From Cyclina sinensis (lineage: Eukaryota; Mollusca; Bivalvia; Venerida; Veneridae), in the NCBI GenBank assembly GCA_012932295.1, contig JAAONU010000006.1, positions 32,452,882 through 32,516,881 on the forward strand: a stretch of DNA of 64,000 bases, read 5' to 3'. Position numbers and translations under genes: made by a program. Position 1 is the stretch's first letter, and each line of letters begins with the position of its first letter. The notes below the pieces were generated by a model that saw nothing but the letters and a program-made list of their open reading frames with translations, ran no database searches and was not told the DNA's origin. This document shows, piece by piece, positions 1-11,802 of this stretch.

Positions 1-519
1 ACAGCAACCTCGAGGAAAAGGAGAGTTCCTATCTTAGTATCTAACACCGAACAAGCTCTAGCATTCTATATAAATCTCTCTTGATGACTGCTTCCTGGAT
101 TGAAACCAGTACTCAACATCTGGAACATGGAAAATCGCTGAATTTAATTTTCATTTCATTCCTAGCAATATTCGAACCAGCATAATAAATTTCTGCAGTC
201 CTGCATGCTCATGCATCCCTCGACCACTGTGCAATTCAATGTCGGGCAGAAACATGTCAAGAAACCGGACAGCTCAGATGGTACAGCTTTTTATCTCGAA
301 AGAGTACTGTCCCATGCTGGTTGCATTTTTCTATTAGTTTATTTTGAAGCACTGCAGAATGACAGACCTGTTGTCACATGTTCTACTGTAATATGTTTAC
401 GCGACATTAAAGTCATTACAAATTTATGGATATCATGAACTAATTTCAACACCACTTTCAAACCTATTCTATGAAGAAATTGAACAACGGCCAATTTCAA
501 GTAGTAAAATAATGTATAC

Positions 520-595
520 CTTTTTGTAATGCTTGGAATTTCTCTAATTCTGTTGTTAACTTTTTCTGTAATTCGGAGTCCATTTTCGTACCCAT
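520..595 (-). CDS. PFDN6: Prefoldin subunit 6, first coding exon (partial gene)
   Basis: Prefoldin 6 is a beta-type subunit of the hexameric prefoldin chaperone, which passes unfolded actin and tubulin to the cytosolic chaperonin CCT. Read on the minus strand, the exon starts at an ATG at 595 (a second in-frame ATG at 583) and encodes an N-terminal helix containing SELQKKLTTELEKFQALQK. This lines up with the start of animal PFDN6, which has the same LQKKL...E.EK.Q.LQK pattern. It ends after one base of a codon at a GTATAC donor (intron from 519); a following GA[CT] would give the family's LQKD. The remaining exons lie beyond the left edge; I found no second exon between 1 and 519. It diverges from SURF1, whose ATG is 158 bp away. 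The call rests on about 20 residues plus a correctly placed splice donor. Confidence 0.75.
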
Positions 596-753
596 TTTGC
601 AATGAACGCTCCTATTGGCCTGATGATTGTAATAAGACCAATCAGAGTCTTCCTACTATCAGCACCGTATTATGACAGCCGGTGTTGAAGTCTGTTTCTG
701 CCTCGCAATTTACCAGCGTATTTTGGATTTTACAAAAGTTTCAGAAAGTGTTG
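596..753. promoter_or_regulatory. Divergent PFDN6/SURF1 promoter interval
   Basis: Only 158 bp separate the two start codons. The interval holds an inverted CCAAT box (ATTGG at 614-618) and a direct CCAAT box (638-642) about 24 bp apart, an arrangement typical of NF-Y-driven bidirectional housekeeping promoters. No TATA box is placed convincingly for either gene. The promoter role is inferred from gene arrangement and these boxes. Confidence 0.55.
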
Positions 754-3700
754 ATGATGTTTCGCATTTTGAGTAAAGATTTATACAAGGTATTTAGATA
801 TCTTGCGTTTGAAATATATATCCAGAACTTCTGTTCTTAAAGTTTCCTTGTATTTTTTTTTCAAGTCAAAATGGAGCAAAGCCTTGGCCTTTAACTTAAG
901 TTTAAGTTTAATCAGAGATGTATTAGTATAATCTATGTCTCTGCTTTAATCAATGCCTTTTTTTCATAGTGTGATACAAAATATTTACAGTCTAACACAG
1001 TCTTGACTTTTGTCTTTTCAACCATTTGAATCATGAATTAATACAGGGTAAATTTAAACAAAAAATAAGGTTGCATAAGTAAATAATTTATGTGTATGCG
1101 CCTTGTCATATGGGATGTTGATCATTACGTATTTATGTTTTTATGTACCTAATTAATTTTGTAGTTGGTCAGTAGCTATACATAGGTAATGTTTGTCATA
1201 AATAATAGTCTCTTGTCAGCACACATTTTTTTTTAAGATTCTTATGATTCTATTTGAGTATATTTATTGTTGGTACCCGTTACCCATTATGACTGACACC
1301 CCCTGCAGAGGTTAGCTATTTTAGGTTGTGGGGGATAGTCAGGGGTTTCATTAAGAGGTGGAAGGAGGGTATTTCCCCCTGCTATTTTGAGATCTTCACC
1401 TCACTAATTTTGTTAAAATCAGGCTTGTTTTATAAAAGACTGATAGCAAATTCCCCGCCTACTTTACATGTATTCCCTCCAACTCAAAAACTTAATGAAA
1501 CCCCTGATAGTGCAAGATACAGAAACCATCCCACTCCAGAGACCTCCTGGTTCTTTTCCATGCTCAGTGTTTAGCACTGATTCAAGGGACATCAGTTTAA
1601 ACTTTAAACTTTAAAGTCTCATCTAAAAGACAATTCTTTTTATCAAAGTTGGCAAAATGCCAGCAAATATAAGTATTTTCCAAGTTACAAGTCATAATTG
1701 TTGTTGTTAATAAATGGAAAATATTCACTGTCACATGGGGGCTTGACTTCATTATTACACATCCTGATTCTCATCTTGACAAATAGAATGTAACTTTTAG
1801 GGTTTTTCAATGAAACTTGCTGAAAAACTTAGCTAGTTCTTTACAAGACAGCCATTTCAGGACAGGACTCTGTCAAGACTAATATATTTTACATCTCTTG
1901 CAGTATTCAAGGTTACAGAAATGTCCCTGCAGATTGCTGAATTCTCCAAGAAAGGAACCTGCTGCCAGAGATTATGGTCCGAAAAATTATTTTTTATTGG
2001 TAGGTTGAAGATTGTGATGAAAGTAATTTATTCATTAAATTTACTTCAGTGTATTCATGTTTATAAGAAATTTAATGTAGTTATTAAGTAATGAACATTA
2101 CTCAGCAATAATTATTCTTAAAAAATCTCTGAAAATCTCTGAAATGAATAATGACTTACACAAGTATTTTACAATCTATAATAACCTGAAGTTGTTATAA
2201 TATTCATTGTGTGTATAACCAAAACCAATAGCAGAACTAGGCATTTTCCTTAATTATAATAACTGTGGTGTAAACTATATCTTTAATTGATATACAGGTT
2301 AACTTGTCTTTCAGGTGATACCTGCAACATGTCTTTGCTTAGCTTACTGGCAGGTGAAGAGAAAGAAATGGAAGGAAGATTTGATAGCACAATTAAAGCA
2401 GCGATGTAATATGGAACCCATTGAGCTGCCAAAAGAGTGAGAGATTTTTAGGAGGAGTTCTAACAAAACTTCATACATACACACAAAAAACAAAATCCAG
2501 CTCGCAATGATACGCTTGCATTTTTTTGTCGTTTATTACAAGCAAAATGGATAGTAGAACAGAAAAATGTTTTGTAGTACATGGTAAATTTGTTCTGGAC
2601 TGTGCAGATGAACACTGAGCATTTGAAAGCATCCATTTTCAGCTAAGTATCAATTATTTAGCAGGTTAAACTTAATTGCAAGGTCTCAGATGTTAGGTTG
2701 GCATAAAGACATAAAACTCGAAGGCCAGATTTCCAGTAATTTATACATTTATTAAAAGAATATGGCATTTTCTAATTGATTTGCCAGAATTAAGTCTTAT
2801 CACAAATCTGAATAGTCTAATTTTGAAATGAAGTTGGGCTCGAAATGTAAGGTTACAATGAAATAACTACTGAAGACATGATGCATTACGATAAATATGA
2901 TACATGAGATATGAATTACAGAAGTCATTTTTAATTCAAACCTACCAAAAATGGGCTTGACAATTTTTTAAAAACTTGTGTTTGCATAGGGAGAATCTAC
3001 CTGTACATATAACTTTTGTTAATATATTATTTTTCTAGCCCTCATGCACATTGCAGGTTTTTTCCTGGCATCCAAAGGATTTGAATCTTTCTTTGCAGCT
3101 TGTCAGAATTGAAAGATCTTGAGTTATATCCAGTGAAGGTCCGAGGTCACTTTGACTACACTAACGAGGTATACATTGGGCCTAGAACAGGTTTTGTTGA
3201 GACTGAAATTGAGGGGCAGGCAGCAAATTACCCAGGTCTCCAACCAAGTAGAGCATCTGGTGTGCATGTGATTACTCCATTTAAACTAGCAGACAGAGAG
3301 TAGGTAGCTTTTCCAGACCTCAGCACAGAGTTACTTACCTTTACCTCCTAACTTACATGTAATTTATGTAGATGAATTAGAGTAAAGTTTTAGTTTTTTG
3401 TTCTAAGCACCTCATTACACTCATAGGGAGCTGGCACAGTGTTTGGATAGCATATAAAATGCTTATTTGAACATCTGAACACACTAGAAAAAAAATCTGA
3501 TGGTGAGAATTTTTTGATGAATAGTGTTCTATTACATGGATTTACCACATGTATTTTTACCCTATTTTCAGTGACAAAGGGGATGTTTTGTATATACAAC
3601 ATGTAATTTACATGATTTGATGGGAAATGAACCAGAAAAGATTTTGAAAATTTCATTTTCATACTGGTTACAGTGATGAAATTTTCACAGAAAGATACAG

Positions 3701-6700
3701 TTTTCTGTCCAACAAAATGAAGGCGGCTGGTATTGAACTTTACATTTGTGCACAGAAAGCTTATATTCACAGTAATTTTATCTATTTTAGTTTAACAATT
3801 CTGGTGAACAGAGGTTGGTACGATGATGCCAAATTCATTTCAAAGGAAGTAAGAGAAAAGGGACAGGTAAAAGTACTTTCTAAGTTTGATTTATTTTGAA
3901 ATCTAGAAGAATGGTGATTTCCTTTGATGTGTATTGTTTGGACTAAAAAATTTTATTGTTGCTTTATGAATAAAATGCAAAATACCCTTTTTATACTCCC
4001 AAAAGGACTTAAAATGTTTTGTTGCTGGTCATTCATCAGTTTGCCCATCCATTCTTAATTAATTTTGTGTCCATTCTGTATCTCTTGTACCGATCAAAGG
4101 AGATTGAAATAATTGGGCAGAAATGTTTATCATGAGATTATTAGCAGAGTTCAGATTATGATCCATCTGTCAATTCGATAGTGGTTTTGTATCAGCTATT
4201 TATCTCCTTACAGATTGAAGGAAATTTAATCTGTTTGGCATAAATGTTAACCACATTGAGATGATGTTCAGATAGCCGGTTTCTCCTGTCGTGTATCAAG
4301 GTCAGGGTCACAGAGCTGCATGTTATACTGATATAGCTTGTGAATATTTCCTATCTGATCTCTTTCCGTTGATCTCTATGCAGGAAACTTTTCCATAATT
4401 AAATGGGGGAAGCACAGGTAGGCTGGCATTGATCAAGGTCAAGGTCACACTTGCAGGCCATATATCTGTATCTTTTTTAACTTCTTGAAATGATTTGATG
4501 TTTATGTCCACTATCACGTAACAGCTTGAAGGGAATTGAAACTTTTTTACTGAAAAGTTTACTATACTAAGATGATGTACAGAGCACAGGTTTTGGTGGA
4601 CTCTGATCATGGTCAGACAGAGTATTTCTAATGTGTAAATTTTTCTTATCTGCTCTGTATCACTTGAAATGCTATGGTAAAACATGACTTAAGTATTCAT
4701 GAATAAACAATTATATGCTTTTTGAACTTACTTACAGATATTGTTATAATATAGTCAATAAAATTACCAGTGCATCATTTCCTTGTTATAATGTTGCTAT
4801 TGATAAAGAGTGTACCCATTTTGTCAAAGTTCTTTCACAGTCAGTAGCTTCGTTCAGGCATATATTGCCTCACTTCAGCAGAGCTCTTGTTATTTTTGTC
4901 CTCTGGTAGCTTGCTACAAAGCCTTACTATAACTGAATTCCTATTTGGTCCTATTTTGTTTTCTTAAAGTCTTGGAAATTCTTACAAACTGTACATTTTT
5001 GTTAAACAAGCATACATTTTCCATATTGATTTGCCACATTTAATGCTTAAGTTCATACAAAAACATCACAAAGTCCTTTCTGTCACTTGCAGATTCATGG
5101 AGAACAAGAACTTGTAGGAGTCATCAGAAATGATCAGGATGTAAGTACATTGTTTACTGTGTATTTTGTGTAAATGCTTGTGCTGGATACTACTGTAACA
5201 TGCATGTCAATTTTGAAATAATTTGGCCTGAATGTTCACAAGATTGAGGCAGTTTTCTGTCCATTGTTAGGTCAAATAACTGAAAATAGCCAGTGCCTGT
5301 GATGCAAAAACTTAGAATGGTACTCGGTAAGTTTGTTTCTGTCTTTTGTTTTAGAAAAACCATTCCCTACAATTTGCAAAGATTTGTCATTTCATTTAAA
5401 CAGCAGTTTTAGCAGATATTACATTTTGGGGGCATTTGTCACTTTCATTGACAGATCTTGCTTTTTCTTCTATGGCTTGTGCTGCAAAAGTCGTATCATT
5501 CTTATACATCAGTATTGTTCTATTTTTCTGACTTTTTCAGATTTATATTTCTTTTAAGTCATATCTCTTATGAGGTTAAGAGGGAAGTTTTCTTTTTTCA
5601 GACCTCAGCTATGTTTTGGAAGTTCATGATGGATTTTGATCATCCTCAGAAAAAGAAAGGCTGTGATGTGTATTGTGTTAGAAAATTAGACTTGCTAGCA
5701 GAAAGGTGTGGAACAGCTCCTGTGTACATGGATGCTAAAATAGGTAGGAACTTCATGTATTCTGTTCGTGTTCATTGTTGGAAACCCATGTTCGATCCAT
5801 TCCGTTTCACTCTATTCATCTACCATGGGACAATTTGTTGGTAAAATTTGGTACTCATGAATAATTCATTACCTACTTTCATTGGTTTCTGAAAGACTTC
5901 CTTTCAATTTCAGCCAATGAAATTATTTGTTACAATTTGCCTTTCACGGCTATGTTTAAATTCTGGGAAATATGTCTATTTTAAGCAATATGTCGTTATG
6001 CCTACTCTCCACATTAAAGAGTATATATTTGTAATGCAGAATCTCATTGGACAAAGAGTAACTTCCCTTTGCTAATTAATAGTCAACAAATAATCTGCAG
6101 TCAATTGTCCCACGGTACATAATATTGTTATGTGGAATGTGTACCTGGGGTAACTGACAATGGTTCGTGTTTAGCAATGAAGTTGTATTTTTCATCAAAA
6201 TTACGAAGTCTTTTAAATCATATCTGCTGCCATTGTTATATAGAATTATATAGAATACATTTAATTTTTATTCACCCCATCAAAGATGAGGGGGCATATT
6301 GTTTTGCAAATGTCAGTCGGTCGGTAGACACTTCATTTCCAGTCAACATCTAGAGAACTCTTGGACCCACCTTCCTCAAACTTGTAGGTTGATCATGACT
6401 AGTAGATGATCATATAGTTTTTCAGGTCATTTAATATGTCAAAGGCCAAGGTCACAGTGACCTTGAAAAGCTAAATGGTTTCTGATGAATAACAATAGAA
6501 CGCTTGGGCCCAGGTTCCTCAGACTTGGTGTTTAGGTTGATAATGACCAATAGATGACCCCTATAGTTTTTCAAATCACCAGGTCAAAACTCAAGGTCAG
6601 AGTGACCTTGAAAAGCAAAATATTTTCCGATGAATAACTATAGAATGCATGGGCCCAGGTTCCTCAAACTTGGTATGTAGGTTGTCCATGACATGTAGAT

Positions 6701-9700
6701 GACCCCTACAGTTCTTCAGGTCACCAGGTCAAAGACCAAGATCACAGTTACCTTCAAAAGCAAAATGGTTTCTGCTGAATTTACTATAGAATGCCTGGGC
6801 CCACTCCCTAAAACTTCATAGTCAGGTTGGTCATGACCTTTGGATGACCCCTGTAGTTTTAGGGTTATTTGGTCAAAGGTCAAGGTCACAGTAACCTTGA
6901 AAAGCAAAACAGTTTCCACTTAATATCTAGGGAATGCTTGGGCTCAGATTCGTCAAATTTGGTAGGTAGGTTGATCATAACATATTTATGACCTGTTAAG
7001 ATTTTCAGATCATTAGGTCAAACGCCAAGGTCAGAATGACCTTGAAAATCAAAACAATTTCCGATCAATAACTGTAGAATGCCTTGGCCCAGGCTTCCTA
7101 AAACTTCAAAGGCAGGTTGGTAATGGCCAGTAGATTAACCCAAAAATTTTTAGGGTCACTAGATGAAAAGTCAAGGTCATAGTGATCGTTAACTGAAAAA
7201 TGGTTTTTGAATGCTTGAGCCTAAGGTCCATAAACTTGCAATGCCGGTTAATATTGACCTGGAGATGACTTATAATATTGCTTTTAGGGTCAAAGTTCAA
7301 GGTCAGAGTGACCATTAATAAAGAAATGGTTTCCAGTCAATAATTAGAGAACCCTTGGGCATTGGCTTCACAGACTTGCTATGCAGGTTGGTCTGTTCAG
7401 GAGATGACCCCTATTTTTTTTAGGTCTGTAGGTTAAAGTCTAAGGTCATGGTGGCCATACACCATAAGAGGAAAACAGATTCTGATTGATAACTGGAGAA
7501 CCCTTGGACCTTTCTGCCTCAAAACTTCCTAACTACTCTTCCTCCCACAAAACTACCTACCAACCCATGCAGTTCCTATGCTCTTTTGTGTTCTCCAGTA
7601 ATTGAAATTTATATGTCTTATAACCAAAGTGTCATTGACATAATCTTCAGTTCCTCTCATTCATCTACCGGTACTTGCCATAGCCAATAGCTTTTATATC
7701 AGAAGCCCCTGTCCTCCTCCCATTAATGTACTGACACAAGTCTCTGTCCTTCAACCTTCCAGTACTTTTATGGCTGCTTCTAGGGATATGGCACTAGGGA
7801 GGCATATACGTTTTACAAGTTCAGTTCCATATATTCCTTCATTAAAATTGTTAATACAACTGTGGCTACAGGGAACAAAAGGTGTAGCTGGCTACTCAGT
7901 CTTAAAGGCAATTACACACCTATGATTGTATAAATTCAACATCTGACATCTGCCTAAGACGATTGATTCATTGGCTTATTGGTCTACTAGAGCACTGGTT
8001 TTCAAGTTATTCTTAACCCAGCAGACCTAAGTTTGAATCCCAGATAAGGGTTGTCTAACTTATTGTCATTGAATAAATAGCAGGATTGTCATTGTAAGTT
8101 TTACATGTATCTGGATGCAGAGACATAGGTAAGCAGCTCCCTGTGTAAACGTGTTACTTATGCATGATATCAATCATGTCACTAGAAATTATCAAAGATG
8201 GTTTTGTGGCAAATAAAACTTAAAAACTGATTATTCCAAATGTCCTCTGTTGCTGCAGAAATATGTATTTTTATCTCACCTGTCAGAAATTTGTCAGAAA
8301 GGCTGTATGGATGATTTCTAGCTCAAGTTCGAATGTGGGTCATCTTGGATAAAAAAGTAGGTCACAGAGCCCAAAAATAGAAAAAACCTTGTTAACACAC
8401 AAGAGGCTACTTTTTCAGTTCAAATATCCTGGAAATTTGTCAGAAATTTCGTTTAAGTGATTGTTAGCTAAGGTTCAAATATGGGTCATCTTCGATCAAA
8501 AACTAGGTCACAAAGCCCAAAAATAGAAAAACCTTGTTAACGCTCTAGAGGCTACTTTTTCAGTCCAAATATCCTTGAAATCTGTCAGAAATATTTCCAT
8601 GACATATAGCACGAGTTTGAATATGGGTCATCTGGGGTCAAAAACTAGGTCACAGAGCCCACATATGGAAAAACCTTGTTAACACGCCAGAGGTTACATT
8701 TTCAGTCCAAATATCCTGAAAATTTGTCAGAAAGGTGGTTTCAATGATTTCTAGCTAAATTTTGAATATGGGTCATCCGGGTTCAAGAACTAGGTCACAG
8801 AACCCAAATATGGGAAAACCTTGTTAAAACTCTAGAGGTATTATTTTCATTTGGGGTCAATTAATCAGGTCCATAACAATTTTGTGAAAAGGAGTCATAC
8901 TCAGGTGAACGATCTATGGCCATCATGGCCCTCTTGTTTTAATCTAATGTCACCAAAAATGAAGCATCTACCTACTAACAATGAGTTGAAAAAAGATTTT
9001 ACTTTATCCTAGTGTAAAATTGGCATATTTAAGCTTTAAGAAAATATAATTGTAAAATAGGTATGACATGTGGACATACAGTTTAAAATAGTTGTTTGTG
9101 ATATTGTACCATTCATTAGAACAGCATTTCTCTGTTTAAGGTTCCAGAATGCACTTGCTGAAAGATTTCCTGCTTTTTAAGTTACCACATAAGCTGGTTT
9201 CCTGCATTATAAAGTTTATCATTATGAAAACTGTTTTACAAAGTTTCACCAAATTTGAATATAGTTTCACTGAACTTCAATTTAGAATGAAATATATTGA
9301 CTTATTTTTTTCAGTACGAAAGTCACAATTTGAACCAAAGCCAGTTGAACTTGGAATTGAATTGAGAAATGAACATCTTAGCTATATATTCACATGGTAG
9401 GTACAAGTAAATACAGTCATTGATAAAATTTAAGATGATAATTCTCGGAATTATTAATAACAACACAACTTCTTACTGGGGGCTCTGCTCAAGACCGGAT
9501 ATGTTACTCTTAATTTAAAGTGTAGCAACTTTCCAATCGGACTGAGGTACACAATCTAACTACAGTTAGATCTGAAGGTGACCCAATCATTTCTATCTTC
9601 TGGATAATCTGGATTTCCCGTATTGTTATTTATATCCCAGCCAATGAGACTGCATCTTATGACGCGTCTTTATGGTTTACCTCTACAGGTCATGTTAATG

Positions 9701-11001
9701 TTGAGGGTGTAAATCTTCTTTACCATGATTAAATTGTCTTAAATGTTTATTTTGAAAATATTTTGTTTCAAAGGATAAATGAGTTCCTTTGTTTAACATA
9801 AGTATATTAAAGTTTTGGTTTGTATTTACTAAATGAGCATTAATTAAGAGTATGAGCATGCTGGCTAAATTATTCAAGCAAATGGGCCTGTTTATTTTGG
9901 TATATGCAGTATCTATCAATTGTCAAAAGTTACATACAATAATCTGATATTTTACAAGATTTCCTCAATTTATTTTGATGTTTATGGCAGAAAGCGACTG
10001 AGATATTTGGGATCCCAGTTAAATATAGATTTCAAATGGTTAAGAATAGAAACTGTTTCACCTTCAAGAACTTGAAAGCTAGGCACTGATTGGCCGATGG
10101 AAATATCATGAGAAGGGGACCTTCTTTTGGTGACATTCAGATCCTTATAGCAGAGCATTAGTTAGGAGCTGATTTTAATCAGATTGAGCAACTATCTAGC
10201 ACCTACCCTCATTCCTGTTTAGAGACAATTTGATCAAATTAAAAAAAAAATCAAATATAAAGCTTCAGTTTCTGCCAAAATTTTATCTTCAGAAACCTAT
10301 AATACTAAACAAACTTTGTCTTTTTAACACTTTGCCTACTTTGAAATACATTTTGAGGGTTAAGGGTGAAATATATGCAGTTACAGTAGTTTCCAATTCA
10401 ACCATCAGTTCGCACTGTAAAATAAAAGGAACGGTTGTCTGTTTTTCTTTTTACAAAATTAAATGATGTTAAACAATTAACAATTAATTAAACAATTGTT
10501 TGTCAATATTTATAAAGGCTTCACCAAAGTATTGCACTTCGTAACTAAAATGTTGTTCTGCAAGATACAAGATGGTATCATGACCAAGGAATCACATATC
10601 AAAATGTTGTTACTGCCATGGAACCAGCTGTTACTCTATGGGTCATTGTTCTATCCAAGAAAGTGTTTCTAACTCTGCTATGTATTGGAATTGCCTAACG
10701 GATCACTCTGTAGACTGATGTTATTGCCAATTATGATGTTATTACGTGTGATTATTTCTAAATTTGCGGCATTTTTATTCCGAACTGAAACTAAAGATAA
10801 AACAGTAAATGTGGTAGCTTTGTTGTTGTTTTTTTATTTTTTTGATTGATTACATGTGTTGTATATTTCAGGTTATCGTTGGCCGTTGTAACAACATCCT
10901 TGTGGTATTTTAAGTACTGTGCCCCAGCTAGATCATCGGGTGTGAACTCTTATCTTGCAAAGCAGACTTTACAGAAGGGCAGCAACAAAACGAAATCTTG
11001 A
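754..11001 (+). CDS. SURF1: SURF1-like cytochrome c oxidase assembly protein (nine exons)
   Basis: SURF1 is an inner mitochondrial membrane protein needed for complex IV assembly. Exons, all GT-AG with matching phases: 754-789, 1904-1999, 2315-2436, 3099-3299, 3791-3866, 5093-5140, 5602-5743, 9315-9396, 10872-11001. Together they give 933 nt (310 aa; human SURF1 is 300). The N-terminus (MMFRILSKDLYK, then an Arg/Lys-rich stretch) looks like a mitochondrial presequence. A first membrane segment (NYFLLVIPATCLCLAYW) precedes the family signature WQVKRKKWK. PVKVRGHFDY, LTILVNRGW and LRNEHLSYIFTW match SURF1 blocks, and a second membrane segment follows the last. ATG choice: 754 is the first of two adjacent Met codons; 757 is equally possible. 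Oddity: exon 7 keeps the APVYMDA end but lacks the usual N-P...HW.Y.D motif. Intron 7 (3.6 kb) is filled with repeats. An AATAAA follows the stop at 11021. Confidence 0.9.
1339..1507. mobile_element. Small terminal-inverted-repeat (MITE-like) element in SURF1 intron 1
   Basis: Perfect 17-bp inverted repeats, TCAGGGGTTTCATTAAG at 1339-1355 and its complement at 1491-1507, bound a 169-bp stretch flanked by similar TAG/TAGT bases. It has no convincing coding content; the open frame crossing it contains no recognisable domain. The rest of intron 1 (790-1903) shows nothing else. Confidence 0.55.
4080..4690. repeat. Degenerate tandem repeat in SURF1 intron 5
   Basis: Two to three diverged units of roughly 200 bp share phrases such as GAGATGATGTTCAG, ATCAAGGTCAGGGTCACA and a following AAGGTCACA block. 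This resembles, but is more decayed than, the GGTCA-rich arrays elsewhere in the window. The remainder of intron 5 (3867-5092) contains nothing I can identify. Confidence 0.45.
6265..7530. mobile_element. Non-autonomous element with about 145-bp tandem units (GGTCAAGGTCAC family)
   Basis: The left end is a C-run/G-run hairpin (CACCCC...GAGGGGGCATA near 6270) followed by GTCGGTCGG. Next come about seven or eight diverged tandem units of about 145 bp. Each contains ACTATAGAATG, GGGCCCAGGTTCCTCAAACT, AGATGACCCCTA, AGGTCAAAG and AAGGTCACAGTGACCTTGAA. The same family, with the same hairpin start, interrupts the LINE at 45.7-46.3 kb. It has no coding capacity. It lies in SURF1 intron 7. Confidence 0.7.
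7975..8045 (+). repeat. tRNA-like (SINE-type) segment in SURF1 intron 7
   Basis: A box A-like stretch (TCTACTAGAGCACTGG) is followed about 45 bp later by a box B-like stretch (AGTTTGAATCCC). The arms do not fold as a functional tRNA, so a tRNA-derived SINE relic is the likeliest reading. Confidence 0.35.
8270..8942 (-). mobile_element. Non-autonomous element with about 144-bp tandem units, ending in GGCCATCATGGCCCTCTTG
   Basis: About four tandem units of roughly 144 bp contain AATATGGGTCATCTGGGGTC, ACTAGGTCACAGAGCCCA, AAAACCTTGTTAACAC and TCCAAATATCCTGAAAATTT. The right end (ACTCAGGTGAACGATCTATGGCCATCATGGCCCTCTTGTTTT) is the reverse complement of the left end of the element at 11.8-12.9 kb. 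The left end begins TCTCACCTGTC. The two elements therefore share termini while differing in internal repeat. It is non-coding and lies in SURF1 intron 7. Confidence 0.7.
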
Positions 11002-11020
11002 CTTGTTAATTTATTTGTAA

Positions 11021-11026
11021 AATAAA
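11021..11026 (+). other. SURF1 polyadenylation signal
   Basis: AATAAA begins 20 bp after the SURF1 stop codon; no other signal is needed for a short 3' UTR. Confidence 0.6.
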
Positions 11027-11077
11027 AATTTATTCAATTTTTAGTTATTTGCTAGTTCTTAACAAGATAAATGCATC

Positions 11078-11523
11078 TTAAAGCGACTGACTCACAGATG
11101 GGCCGATGATGAAAAAAAAGAAAATGTTCTTACATCTTGAAATTTTGGCTGCAATTGTGAAGAACATATTTAAACTAAGTTACTGATTTATTTTTTGATA
11201 CAGAAAAACATCAAAATATAAAGTTTTACACACTTTTATCGGTAAAAAATTTACCCCGTTAGTCACGGGGTAGACACTTAGTTATAAGATTAATTTTGAC
11301 GCATCCTATAAGTAAGCGTTGTGGCTCAGTGGTCGAGATCGTGGCTCCCTATTTTACTGACCGAAAGGTTGTGGGTTCGAATCCTGGTTAAGTCAAAACT
11401 TTTTTTTTCAGTTTTCATGGCGTATAGAAGCATAATATTATGTTTTTTCCAAAGTATATTAAATTCGCTTAAATTTTAAAGAAAAAAAATTTCAGCAAAA
11501 TTCTGCCGAGTCAGTCGCTTTAA
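11078..11523 (+). mobile_element. TTAA-flanked TIR element with internal tRNA-like segment (family A, copy 1)
   Basis: TTAA stands at both ends. The ends are inverted repeats starting TTAAAGCGACTGACTC. Inside, a box A match (TGGCTCAGTGG, 11322-11332) and a perfect box B match (GGTTCGAATCC, 11374-11384) are spaced as in a tRNA gene and followed by a T-run. This combines the TTAA target and inverted ends of piggyBac-like MITEs with the internal RNA polymerase III promoter of a SINE. Other copies are at 28042, 41057 and 61143. It is the best-preserved tRNA-like segment of the four and has no open reading frame. Confidence 0.7.
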
Positions 11524-11802
11524 GATGGCAACAACAATCTGTCAGGCTCTGCTGTGTCAAAAGGTTAAAGGAAACTTTCATACAGAAAAAAGAAAAACTT
11601 GTTACGATACAATGACAAACACGTTAAGCATAACAGGGTAAACAATGTGTGTGTCAGGCACCCTCAGATTGAGAAGGAAAAAAAGCTGTGCTCAAGTCCT
11701 TGGACATTGAAATTGAGTCTGTGAATAACAAGCAGAAGTGGTACAGAAGATGAAAAAAAACTTCTACTGGAAGCTATAAATGGGGCATGATTTCGTGAAA
11801 AA

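Noticed and set aside
1326..1574. 82-codon frame in SURF1 intron 1
   Set aside because: Crosses a small inverted-repeat element, has no family motif, and the SURF1 exons on both sides splice in phase without it.
6265..7530. CRISPR-like spacing of repeats
   Set aside because: Units are about 145 bp, diverged and without unique short spacers; this is a eukaryotic minisatellite-type array.
11318..11400. Functional tRNA gene
   Set aside because: Boxes A and B are good, but the acceptor stem does not pair and the stretch is embedded in a TTAA/TIR element present in four copies; called a tRNA-like segment of a mobile element instead.
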